Positions 43,778-51,720 of a stretch of DNA of 64,000 nucleotides are shown one piece after another. Below the pieces are notes generated by a model, which was not told the DNA's origin, did no database searches, and saw only the letters and a list, made by a program, of their open reading frames with translations. A program made the position numbers and the translations under genes. How positions within the stretch are numbered: position 1 is the stretch's first letter; each line of letters opens with the position of its first letter. Origin of the DNA: Clostridia bacterium (GTDB lineage Bacteria; Bacillota; Clostridia; Oscillospirales; Acutalibacteraceae); assembly GCA_017513525.1 (NCBI GenBank), contig JAFXFC010000052.1, forward strand, positions 1 through 64,000, in the 5' to 3' direction.

Positions 43778-44908
43778 ATGAATAATGATTTAATTGATAT
43801 TTTAAAGACTCCGTGTCATATAGTTGATATTGAAAAAATTAAACTAAATATAGATAGCTTGTTGTATATCAAAAACAAAACAAATGCAAAAATATTATTT
43901 GCAATAAAAGGATTTTCAAATGATAAAATAACTCCTATGTTTATATCTAGTTTTGATGGTGTTAGTGCTAGTGGCCTTTGGGAAGCAAGATATGGCAAAG
44001 AATTGTTAAAAAAAACAGTGCACACATATTCTTCTGCTTATAAAAAAGAGGATTTTTCTATCATAAATAATTATAGCGATTACATTATTTTTAATTCTAT
44101 ATCACAACTAAAAGCTTTTACTTCAGAGGGTAATATAAACAGTCAAAGAGTGGGAGTAAGAATCAATCCTGAGTATTCTGAAGTAAAAAAATATTCGATC
44201 AATCCATGTCATCAGTTTTCTCGCTTTGGGGTGACTATAGACAAACTATCCAAACTTGAACTGAAAAATGTTTCGGGGCTACATTTTCATTCGATGTGCG
44301 AACAATACGAAATGACACTTGATAAAACTTTAAGTATAGTTTCAAATAATTTTAATGAGTATTTATATCAAATTAATTGGCTTAATATAGGCGGTGGCCA
44401 ATTATACTCCGATGAAAACTATAATTTAAATCAAGCTGTATCTAGCATTAACTTTTTACAAAATAAATATAATTTAGATGTTTTTCTTGAGCCTTGTGAA
44501 ACAGTAGTATTAAATGCCGGGTATACTGTAGCAAGTGTAGTTGATATTGTACATAATGGAATAGATTCAGCTATACTGGACTTGTCTGCAATTTGTCATT
44601 TGCCCGATATAGTTAATTCTCCATATAGATGTGAAATCTTAAACGCATCACTGCCATACGAAAAAGAACACACATATAGGTTAACCGGTTGCACTTGTTA
44701 TGCAGGCGACATATTTGGAGATTATTCTTTTGACAAACCGTTAGAAATCGGAAGTAAAATTGTTTTTTTAGATACAGCCGCATATTCTATGGTAAAAAAC
44801 AACTATTTCAATGGGATGATTCCGCCTTATTATGCTGTCCTAGATTCTAATAAAAAAATTAATATTGTAAAAGAATATGATTATAAAACATTTTTGTCTA
44901 TTTTATAA
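43778..44908 (+). CDS. nspC: NspC-like PLP-dependent decarboxylase
   Basis: About 376 residues, ATG behind AAAGGA. The fold III PLP enzyme pattern is clear: FAIKGF with the cofactor lysine near residue 42, RINPEYSE, SRFGVT, GLHFHSMCE, NIGGG, EPCETV, and TGCTCYAGD with the active-site Cys. The ending (YYAVLD) also matches carboxynorspermidine decarboxylases. The usual partner, carboxynorspermidine dehydrogenase, is absent here, and the gene sits with an aminotransferase, so it may act on another amino acid product. The stop lies 5 bases from the right repeat of module A. Confidence 0.85.
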   Translation: MNNDLIDILKTPCHIVDIEKIKLNIDSLLYIKNKTNAKILFAIKGFSNDKITPMFISSFDGVSASGLWEARYGKELLKKTVHTYSSAYKKEDFSIINNYSDYIIFNSISQLKAFTSEGNINSQRVGVRINPEYSEVKKYSINPCHQFSRFGVTIDKLSKLELKNVSGLHFHSMCEQYEMTLDKTLSIVSNNFNEYLYQINWLNIGGGQLYSDENYNLNQAVSSINFLQNKYNLDVFLEPCETVVLNAGYTVASVVDIVHNGIDSAILDLSAICHLPDIVNSPYRCEILNASLPYEKEHTYRLTGCTCYAGDIFGDYSFDKPLEIGSKIVFLDTAAYSMVKNNYFNGMIPPYYAVLDSNKKINIVKEYDYKTFLSIL

Positions 44909-44913
44909 ATATA

Positions 44914-44943
44914 TCATCTCCCAATAATTAACAGTTATTGTAA
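44914..44943 (-). repeat. Module A right inverted repeat (30 bp)
   Basis: Exact reverse complement of 41118-41147. Read on the minus strand it would lead into the 3' end of nspC, where no minus-strand gene starts, so it is not explained as a promoter. Confidence 0.9.
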
Positions 44944-44974
44944 GTTTTTGCTTATAACCATAAATGCCTAATTG

Positions 44975-45936
44975 TCATAATTTATCTTTTGCTGAAGTTT
45001 CATAATACTGATTTGTTAATTCTGAATGCAAAAATGAATCGATCATTAATTTAAGAAAGGCATCCTTTGATTTTTTTTGTCAAGTCGAATTGCTTGTCCA
45101 TCTTCGCTATATTTAAATCTTCCTGCAAGTTCTTTTGTAGTTTTCGTGAACTGGACTATTGTTTCTTTAGGAATATTTAAACTAAATATTGGAGAAGTTT
45201 TTTTAACTTTTGACAGCTTTCTTGCAAAATTTATTTCTTCTGCAGAGTCTTTTAAAACTTGAATATCATCTAACAATCCAAGTACATCTATTGCGTCAAT
45301 AGTTTCATTAGCTGCTTTGTTTATTAATACACTGAATTTGATATTTTGTTCTAAAACTTTTGTATCTAAAACATATATTTCTCCATCAATAAGCATTAAT
45401 TGTGCATCTCCATTGAGTCTTAAAATATCGTCCCCTTGGATAAGTTCAAATCGCTTTTTTGCTTTTTTTATGCCTAATAAAAAACTATCTCTCTTTATAA
45501 GTGATATTGAATAGTGTTTTTTAAATAAAACTATACCGTTTTCTATTGTGCCAAGGTATATTATGTATCCGTATAGGCTATTAATGTTGTCTTTGTGAAA
45601 ATTGAACTTATCCATATTGTTGATGCTAGAATTAATATCAAATTTCTTAAAAAGTTTTAATTCTTACGGATATTCATCATAATCGTAATGATATGATGCA
45701 TTAATACGTTCATCTGCAGTTGACAGTTCACAAAGCTGAAGTTCGTCATTATTAACAATTTTATTAACAATAAATTCATTAAAAAGCTTGGTAACTTCAG
45801 TTTCTGTTTTTCCGTTTTCAAGGTCAGCTCGCTTTGCAATGAACTGCTCATCCTGCTTTAATAATAAAAAAACTTGGGCTGATATAGGTTGAGATACAAT
45901 GCTCTCAATATTCTTTTTTTAAATTTCCACTTCCAT
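44975..45936 (-). pseudogene. kwaB: Broken kwaB (Kiwa anti-phage protein B, DUF4868)
   Basis: Joined reading frame of about 320 codons, the normal KwaB length. The recognisable core is the segment with FLLGIKKAKKRFELIQGDD, LMLIDGEIYVLDTK and a helical C-terminal part. It is interrupted by in-frame TAA at 45919-45921 (codon 6) and 45664-45666 (codon 91). A lost base in the T8 run 45071-45078 (A8 on the coding strand) diverts the end; adding one base restores KDAFLKLMIDSFLHSEL up to a TGA at 44975. The longest uninterrupted piece runs 45046-45615. KwaB binds DNA and works with membrane KwaA against phage. Its ATG overlaps the kwaA stop (TAATG). Confidence 0.8.
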
Positions 45937-46523
45937 TATTTTATCTTCTTTGCAAACCAAACATGTTTATCTACTTCAATCCATTTAATAGAACTATCTT
46001 TATCCAGGCTATCTTTAGTAATAAGTATAACTTCATTAATTTCCTCTTTTCTATCAATTTCAACTTTATATAATTTGTAACCTAATATCGCTAAAGTCGG
46101 ATTGCCATAATAGAGATCCATTTTAATAAAAATTATACCGATAACAAATAATAAGATTACAAAAACAGCAATGTATCTTACATCTTCAAAATCAATGCAA
46201 ACAAGAGGAATAATACAGGTTGTTGAAAATGTTAAATATTCATAATTTTCATTTTAAATTGCTTTTATCGTGTAAGGGGGATTGCACGATCCTTTCCATG
46301 CAAATTCTGTAATTGATACCAACACAAAACATAAAATACACAAAATGATTGTTATAGTTGGAAAAATATTAGTTTCCAACAATAGCATTATTTTATCGTG
46401 AATTGGTATTGTTGATTGTAGACAAGGTATTTTAATAGTACATATTGTCACCAAAAAGAAGAGTCGCCACAAAGAGATAATATAGAAACGAACTTTTAAC
46501 AGCATATTTTGCGTGTTACTCAT
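45936..46523 (-). pseudogene. kwaA: Broken kwaA (Kiwa membrane protein A)
   Basis: 195 codons, normal length for KwaA, with four hydrophobic helices. One in-frame TAA at 46254-46256 (codon 90) splits it, just after the conserved-looking FAWKGSCNPPYTI. Reading on without frame change gives NENYEYLTF, IIPLVCIDFEDVRYIAVFV and the C-terminal VDKHVWFAKKI. GAGGAGG precedes the ATG. The protein anchors the Kiwa complex at the inner membrane. Only the stop codon separates it from an intact gene. Confidence 0.8.
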
Positions 46524-46544
46524 AAAACAACCTCCTCAATATGT

Positions 46545-47240
46545 TCATTTCTTTCTTTCTTTTTTCGCCATAATTCCGTTGTTAAACTGAGTATCCAATA
46601 TGCCTTGCAAGTCATTTGAAAAACTTTTTATTTTTGCATATTCACTTTTTTTTAATATACTTATGAAAGATATAAAACCAAACAATGTAACGACAAGAAA
46701 CGATGGAATTAAGACTGCAAAAATTCCGTAGGTAAAAATCATATTAATATCCACTTCTTTTTCCATTATGACAGCCAATATTGTTAAAATAACCGGAATA
46801 ATTAGCACTTGAACAAAACGAAAAAGAACATCAAAAACTTTTTGTTGATGCTGTTCATGTTTTTTTATATGATTATCGATTCGATTTTTTATATCTTCTA
46901 TGTTTTCTTTTTTAGAATTTGTTAAAACACCGCTTAGCCAAGTATAAAGGTTGTTGCAATACTCTTTGTAATCATAAAGGTTAGTTAAACTATTATTTAT
47001 TTCATATCGCTGTGTGTATGTAAAATTTATAATAGAAACAACAATTTCAATAATTAATGCTGCAAAATAATATCGTCTAAGAGGCTCAAGTATAATAGTA
47101 AGCAAAGCGAATAACACTGCGATTGATAAGGCTACGAGCAATATAATGATACTTTTGGGTGCTTTTTTTATAACATCAGTGATTTTTGAAGAGTTTTGAT
47201 TAAGATATAGCAAATAGTTTTTGTACAATAAAAGTTCCAT
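46545..47240 (-). CDS. Four-helix membrane protein upstream of kwaA
   Basis: 231 residues. Hydrophobic helices at about 30-50, 58-75, 142-163 and 172-200 flank a charged helical loop (KNRIDNHIKKHEQHQQK). It has the SLATT-like look of small membrane proteins from conflict systems, though I cannot prove it. AAAGGAAA precedes the ATG. It ends 21 bases before kwaA, so it was probably the first gene of the same operon. Unlike kwaA and kwaB it has no internal stop. Confidence 0.6.
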   Translation of the reverse strand: MELLLYKNYLLYLNQNSSKITDVIKKAPKSIIILLVALSIAVLFALLTIILEPLRRYYFAALIIEIVVSIINFTYTQRYEINNSLTNLYDYKEYCNNLYTWLSGVLTNSKKENIEDIKNRIDNHIKKHEQHQQKVFDVLFRFVQVLIIPVILTILAVIMEKEVDINMIFTYGIFAVLIPSFLVVTLFGFISFISILKKSEYAKIKSFSNDLQGILDTQFNNGIMAKKERKK

Positions 47241-47268
47241 AATGTATTTCCTTTATATAAGTATTTTT

Positions 47269-47294
47269 GCCACCTTTTTTTAGGTGGCTTTTTT
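47269..47294 (+). terminator. Terminator before module B
   Basis: GCCACCT and AGGTGGC around a T loop, followed by six T. It blocks plus-strand transcription from entering module B from the left. Confidence 0.75.
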
Positions 47295-47328
47295 GTTGTC
47301 CTGATGTCCAAATTACTATTTATCTCTA

Positions 47329-47392
47329 AATAACTTCTTATTATTGTGAAATTAGATAAAGGATAATTCTTTATTATTCTTAAGAGAAAGGA
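47329..47392 (+). repeat. Module B left inverted repeat (64 bp)
   Basis: Begins AATAACTTCTTATTATTGTG and ends AAGAGAAAGGA. It is exactly repeated in reverse at 50125-50188. The 7-base core CTTCTTA lies between AATAA and TTATTG, the same design as in module A but with another core. The inner part supplies the leader and GAAAGGA ribosome site of the gene at 47399. Confidence 0.9.
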
Positions 47393-47398
47393 CCCCTT

Positions 47399-49090
47399 AT
47401 GGAAAAGGATTATAGTGATGTTTTACAATTTTTTAGAGAAAATCAAGAGGGTTTTACAGTTTATGTAGTTGAACGTAGATTTGCAGTTCGTCGAGGAAAT
47501 GAATTTTTTAAGTCATACAGTGGCAGTAAGCATTATATACGTAATGAAGCAGATATGAAAAAAACAATCAATAAAATTCTTGATTATGTTCAAAAGAGTA
47601 TTCCCAATATTTTAGAATTAATTGGCCTTGCAACTAAATATCCTCAAAAAGTAGGTATTCCAGAATTATTAAATGTTTTACTCAAATTATTCTTTACAAA
47701 TGAACATCAAGCAGCGGGACCTGAAGTAATTGACCCTATTATAATTGAGGAAGAGTCCATTTCACCATTGTATATGTCTCAGTTAATATCTTTACATAAG
47801 CATAGTACTCTACGTCCTGTAATAATTATAATTCTAAAAGACAATGATTTTATTCGTGCAAAAGAAATTTTAGAAACTTGTCCACATGGATTAAATGTTA
47901 AATTAATACGAAATAGTGGGGAAACAAAAATTTTTAAAATCATAAATACTGGTGCTGCTGATGTCGAAGGTTTTTTGGATGCATTTTCCAGACAATGTTT
48001 TAGCACATGTTCACAAACCCAAAGAAGTGTTTTAATTAATAATGAATGGTCTAATAATGCTATAGCAAATGAATATGCACCATCCATTTTAAAAGTAAGA
48101 ACAAATTTGCTTTTTGATGAAAAGACCGAAGCACTGCCAATAATAAATGACATTATTAAATCTTTAGAAAGTAAAAATAATAATAGTATTCTTGATGAGA
48201 AGCTTGTGGAAGGCTTCCTCTGTGCAGTAAAACTGATGAATGTTTATGCTAACGATGCACCTGGTTCTGATCTAAAAGATGCATATGAATTAGCAAAAGA
48301 CTTAGACAATGAATTATTGTTGGCACACGTATATCGTTATGTAGATTATTTTAAGAACATAAGTAGACAAGAGAAAATAGAATGTCTAAACAAAGCCAAA
48401 GAAATATTTGATGCTAATAAAATAGAAGATCATGCAATTTATTGTGAGAACAATAAGCTTATTCAACAGTTTTATTCACAGAATATAAAAGTACGTGATT
48501 TTAAAAAAATGCATGAAAATGCAATTAACAATGTTCCAGGACTTGTAGGTATGTCAATAATATGTAACAATGCAGGTGTAGCACATTTATATACTGGTAA
48601 TCCTAATGCCGCAGTAGATTATTTCAACAAGGGACTAGACTACGCACAAGATAGGTTAGTACAGTATTTGGGGTTAAAGTGCAATAAATTAGTTGCACTT
48701 GATTATTCGTTGACAAAAATTGAAGAGAAAGAGATTAGAGCAACGATAGGCGAGATTATTGGCATATTCGGGAAAAATCAATTTTCATTTATTACAGCTA
48801 ATTATTTGTTAAACCTCCTTACTATTGTCCTACGTCAAATCCCCGAGGCTTATAAAGCAATTATAAATGATTATCCGATATTTGACATTATAAATAATGC
48901 AATTAAAATAAATGAATTAGGTTCTGGTAGTCTGCAAGCGCAATTGTCATCCATGGCATCTAAATACAGTCAATTTGATACAGAAAAAATACTCAAAGTT
49001 AAATCTCCCAAATCTACTATTTCAGGAATAAGAGAATTTTTTGTTGAGGATAATAAATATAGCCCCACTATTTTTAATGCTTGGCTTTAA
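47399..49090 (+). CDS. Large helical (TPR-like) protein of module B
   Basis: 563 residues. The N-terminal about 240 residues are mixed, with a hydrophobic strand LRPVIIIIL near 140. The rest is made of helical pairs in TPR spacing (for example IICNNAGVAHLYTGNPNAAVDYFNKGL). No signal or membrane anchor. TPR proteins usually bind partners; the partner may be the ligase of the same module. Its 3' end overlaps that of the convergent ligase gene by 17 bases. The leader is identical to that of the ligase gene because both lie in the repeat. Confidence 0.65.
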   Translation: MEKDYSDVLQFFRENQEGFTVYVVERRFAVRRGNEFFKSYSGSKHYIRNEADMKKTINKILDYVQKSIPNILELIGLATKYPQKVGIPELLNVLLKLFFTNEHQAAGPEVIDPIIIEEESISPLYMSQLISLHKHSTLRPVIIIILKDNDFIRAKEILETCPHGLNVKLIRNSGETKIFKIINTGAADVEGFLDAFSRQCFSTCSQTQRSVLINNEWSNNAIANEYAPSILKVRTNLLFDEKTEALPIINDIIKSLESKNNNSILDEKLVEGFLCAVKLMNVYANDAPGSDLKDAYELAKDLDNELLLAHVYRYVDYFKNISRQEKIECLNKAKEIFDANKIEDHAIYCENNKLIQQFYSQNIKVRDFKKMHENAINNVPGLVGMSIICNNAGVAHLYTGNPNAAVDYFNKGLDYAQDRLVQYLGLKCNKLVALDYSLTKIEEKEIRATIGEIIGIFGKNQFSFITANYLLNLLTIVLRQIPEAYKAIINDYPIFDIINNAIKINELGSGSLQAQLSSMASKYSQFDTEKILKVKSPKSTISGIREFFVEDNKYSPTIFNAWL

Positions 49091-50114
49091 AATATGCCAT
49101 AATTGAATTTGATAAAATTAATCCTGTTAATGTAGCATTCTGTATCTGACTTGAGTATAAGTCCCAACAATTTTTCATATTGTATTCATCCGTAAGAGAA
49201 CTTAATGATGTATGAAAATTAATATTTTTCTTTATAGTAGGCATAGGATTTATTTCCAAGAAAAAGAGTTCAGAGTGCTCTATCGGTCTGTTTTTTCTGT
49301 CAATTAATTCAGATATGGATTTACATTTTATTCTAGCATCTATTCTACAATATGTATCTACCAATAAAGACTTTGCCATGTTAATATAATAGCATTTTGC
49401 TTCATCGCTTAAATTGACGCATATTTTCTCATACCCCATATGTTTTGACTTTTCTTCCTCACCTAAAAACCATGAGTTATCTTTGCTATTCGGGTAATAT
49501 ACTACTGCAGGCATAACCTCGAGTTGTTCTGATAGTGGATTGTACATAATTGGAGTAGTTATATCAAACCCGTTAATAAATTCTTGATATACATAAGACC
49601 TATAAGTGTTTATATGTTCTTGGCTAGGATTCTTTACAACTCCTTTACTGCTACCAAAACCGATTGGTCTAAATATTCCGCCATTATCATTTATATTTAA
49701 ATCTCTTGGTACATTCATCCCCTTGGCTCGTGCAATAAGATTTGAATAATGTTTATTCTCTCCGACAAGAGATACATAAGCATTACAAGGAATGCATGGA
49801 ATATTAAGAAAGCCACATGTTGCAGGAACTAAGCCTAATGTAGATAAAGATATTGTTCCATTACATAAATTTACAACAAAATCTGTCTGTGGTAATGAGT
49901 TGTTCATTGCCTTGAATACAAACGTTCTAACATCCATAATTAACGGAAGGCAACCTATTTCTTCAATTGCAGAAAGCCAATCACTGATAACATCACTTTT
50001 CCAAGCATCGTATTGTTTTAAGCCTTCTTCTTGTTCTCCTCTAAATGAGTATACAAGTATTATTGTTTTTCCTCTAAGTTCATCTAACAATGATAAATAC
50101 ATTTCTTGTTTCAT
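49074..50114 (-). CDS. ATP-grasp ligase, D-Ala-D-Ala ligase-like
   Basis: 346 residues. The layout follows D-alanine-D-alanine ligase-type ATP-grasp enzymes: an N-terminal fold with VVNLCNGT, a central KGVVKNPS strand, SYVYQEFINGFDITTP as the hinge Glu region, then YCRIDARIK and LFFLEINPMP, which supply the Mg-binding Asp, Glu and Asn. These join a carboxylate to an amine using ATP. Substrates are unknown and it lacks a cell-wall gene context. GAAAGGA lies in the module B right repeat. With the PLP enzymes of module A it hints at a small amino-acid-derived compound. Confidence 0.8.
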   Translation of the reverse strand: MKQEMYLSLLDELRGKTIILVYSFRGEQEEGLKQYDAWKSDVISDWLSAIEEIGCLPLIMDVRTFVFKAMNNSLPQTDFVVNLCNGTISLSTLGLVPATCGFLNIPCIPCNAYVSLVGENKHYSNLIARAKGMNVPRDLNINDNGGIFRPIGFGSSKGVVKNPSQEHINTYRSYVYQEFINGFDITTPIMYNPLSEQLEVMPAVVYYPNSKDNSWFLGEEEKSKHMGYEKICVNLSDEAKCYYINMAKSLLVDTYCRIDARIKCKSISELIDRKNRPIEHSELFFLEINPMPTIKKNINFHTSLSSLTDEYNMKNCWDLYSSQIQNATLTGLILSNSIMAYFKAKH

Positions 50115-50124
50115 ACTCTTATTT

Positions 50125-50188
50125 TCCTTTCTCTTAAGAATAATAAAGAATTATCCTTTATCTAATTTCACAATAATAAGAAGTTATT
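50125..50188 (-). repeat. Module B right inverted repeat (64 bp)
   Basis: Exact reverse complement of 47329-47392. Its outer side reads TTACAATAA, as in both repeats of module A, so the two modules share the outer arm. It contains the ribosome site of the ligase gene. Confidence 0.9.
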
Positions 50189-50204
50189 GTAAGCTTCTAC
50201 AAAT

Positions 50205-50260
50205 CTCCTCGAAATTTTGATAAAATGATTTTGCGCACACATTTTTAAAATTTCGAGGAG
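50205..50260 (+). promoter_or_regulatory. Hairpin that can hide the recombinase ribosome site
   Basis: CTCCTCGAAATTTT (50205-50218) pairs perfectly with AAAATTTCGAGGAG (50247-50260) over 14 bp. The right arm contains GAGGAG, the ribosome site for the ATG at 50269. Folding would block translation of the recombinase. Confidence 0.7.
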
Positions 50261-50268
50261 TTGATTAA

Positions 50269-51180
50269 ATGAAAAGCATAAAAACAGCAAGTGAGGAATT
50301 TATACAAGTCATTCAATCTACAAAAAATTTATCTGATAAAACGATACTTGCATATCGTTCGGATTTGAATGATTTTCATGTGTTTCTTCAAGACAATATA
50401 CTTGATGAAACAGTTATCCTGAAATATGTTCAAATGTTATCTAAAGAAAGAGAACTTAAAGATAACACGGTTTGCCGAAAGTTAATTACACTAAAGATGT
50501 TTTTTGGTTTTCTTTACGAAAACGGCTACACAGATTGTAATTATTATAACAATCATCACTTTCGATATAAAAAAGAACGGAGATTGCCCAAGACATTAGC
50601 AGTTAAAGAAACATCAAAATTGCTATCTTATCTTACACAGGTAGCAAATAATGAAACCAGTTATTTTGAATATTGGAAAAACTGTCGTAATCTTGCATTA
50701 ATTGATATTTTAATAAGTACCGGTATAAGAATCGCGGAAGCATCGAATATAGCTTTTAGCGATGTGATATTTTCAGAAAGAACGATTTTAATTCACGGTA
50801 AAGGTCGTAAGCAAAGACTGATATATATATCTTGTACTGAAACATGGAGTAATCTTACAAAATGGTTGAAAGTCCGCAAGAGCAGACCTATTAACACAGA
50901 TAAAATATTTGTAAATAGATACGGAGAACAGTTGAGCATTCATGGGATTGAGTATATTTACAAAAACGCAAAAAATGCCAGTGGAATAAATCAAAAATCA
51001 ACTCCTCATTATTTGCGACATACTTTTGCCACTAATCTTCTTTCAAACGGAGCAGATCTTCGCTCTGTGCAGGAAATACTGGGACATAGTAGTGTTGCAA
51101 CTACTGAGATTTATACCGAAGTATCGACAAAGAGAAAAAAGCAAGTTCTTAATAAATATAACTATCGGAATAAATTATAA
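50269..51180 (+). CDS. XerD-like tyrosine recombinase
   Basis: 303 residues, the size of XerC/D-type recombinases and invertases. SAM-like core-binding domain (TILAYRSDLNDFHVFLQ), then the catalytic set: STGIRIAEA (Arg), HGKGRKQRL (Lys loop), PHYLRHTFAT (His-x-x-Arg), LGHSSVATTEIYT (His, Tyr). It starts 80 bases from the right repeat of module B, pointing away. That position and the Xer-like crossover layout in the four repeats make it the best candidate for inverting both modules. It could also be the integrase of an element ending near tRNA-Arg. Confidence 0.88.
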   Translation: MKSIKTASEEFIQVIQSTKNLSDKTILAYRSDLNDFHVFLQDNILDETVILKYVQMLSKERELKDNTVCRKLITLKMFFGFLYENGYTDCNYYNNHHFRYKKERRLPKTLAVKETSKLLSYLTQVANNETSYFEYWKNCRNLALIDILISTGIRIAEASNIAFSDVIFSERTILIHGKGRKQRLIYISCTETWSNLTKWLKVRKSRPINTDKIFVNRYGEQLSIHGIEYIYKNAKNASGINQKSTPHYLRHTFATNLLSNGADLRSVQEILGHSSVATTEIYTEVSTKRKKQVLNKYNYRNKL

Positions 51181-51224
51181 TGCTATACTTTTTCTATATA
51201 TTTTCATGCAAAATTAGTACTTAA

Positions 51225-51252
51225 TCAACATTTTTTGACAAATGCAGAAAAT
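51225..51252 (-). promoter_or_regulatory. Recurrent 28-bp motif, minus-strand copy
   Basis: On the minus strand it gives ATTTTCTGCATTTGTCA with a second TTG 13 bases later, nearly the same as the 31064 copy. It points towards the 3' end of the recombinase gene, so no sense target is evident. Confidence 0.45.
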
Positions 51253-51296
51253 ATTGGAACAATTAAAGAAAATTAATATAAACAAGAAAACCAATA

Positions 51297-51446
51297 ATGA
51301 TTTTTATGTTATAGATTAGCAATTTATGTTTGTTTGCAAAATGTTTGCATAACTCAAAAAAAGTATTGTTTATTTAGCTTTATTTGCTAACATTTGTTTG
51401 CAAATAAAACACTTTATTATGATTTGAGAGATGATTTTTATGTTAT
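51297..51446. repeat. Direct repeats between recombinase and tRNA-Arg
   Basis: ATGATTTTTATGTTAT occurs at 51297-51312 and 51431-51446. TTTGTTTGCAAA occurs at 51329-51340 and 51393-51404, with a partial TGTTTGCA in between. Such iterated sites beside a tyrosine recombinase gene and a tRNA look like arm-type or attachment sites. Nothing else was seen in the 51181-51494 gap apart from the motif at 51225. Confidence 0.6.
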
Positions 51447-51494
51447 CGTTAATAAGTGAATCACATGCTCAACCATTTAATTGTTAATAGCAAA

Positions 51495-51539
51495 AAAACA
51501 TCGCAGAATCCTTGATTTACAAGGATTCTGCGATGTTTT
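51495..51539 (-). terminator. Terminator of tRNA-Arg
   Basis: A perfect 20-bp stem (AAAACATCGCAGAATCCTTG with its complement) with a 5-base loop. On the minus strand it ends in a T-run, directly after the tRNA. Confidence 0.9.
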
Positions 51540-51542
51540 AAT

Positions 51543-51617
51543 TGGCACCCTCTACCGGAATCGAACCGATATCTAAGTCTTAGGAGGACCTTATTCTATC
51601 CGTTGAACTAAGAGGGC
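51543..51617 (-). tRNA. tRNA-Arg (CCT anticodon)
   Basis: 75 bases including an encoded CCA. The cloverleaf is readable on the minus strand: acceptor GCCCTCT with AGAGGGT, anticodon stem AGGTC/GACTT around loop CTCCTAA (anticodon CCT), and TTCGATTC in the T arm. tRNA-Arg genes are frequent integration targets, and the adjacent accessory region fits that. Confidence 0.93.
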
Positions 51618-51680
51618 ATATTAAGTTTTTTTATTAAAAATCAAACACTTTTTGTAAAAAAGTATTTGGTTTGAATTACC

Positions 51681-51720
51681 CTTAGGAGGGGCTTATTCTA
51701 TCCATTGAACTAAGGAGGCA
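51681..51720 (-). pseudogene. Degenerate 5' half of a tRNA-Arg gene
   Basis: 40 bases match the 5' half to anticodon loop of the intact tRNA-Arg with only a few changes (shared TTATTCTATCC and TTGAACTAAG on the plus strand). The T arm and 3' acceptor half are absent. The rest of the 51618-51902 gap is AT-rich, with AAAGGAG before the next gene. Confidence 0.8.

Noticed and set aside
45657-45851. 64-codon minus-strand frame inside the kwaB region
   Set aside because: It is a shifted reading of the kwaB 5' part; the correct frame gives a coherent protein with one stop.
44975-46523. Stop-codon reassignment as the cause of the TAA codons in kwaAB
   Set aside because: TAA ends many clearly intact genes in the window and kwaB also carries a frameshift, so ordinary decay is more likely. 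It is kept only as an alternative.
38001-51543. A single integrative element bounded by the integrase at 38.1 kb and tRNA-Arg
   Set aside because: No copy of the tRNA 3' end was found near 38.0 kb, so the boundaries cannot be claimed.
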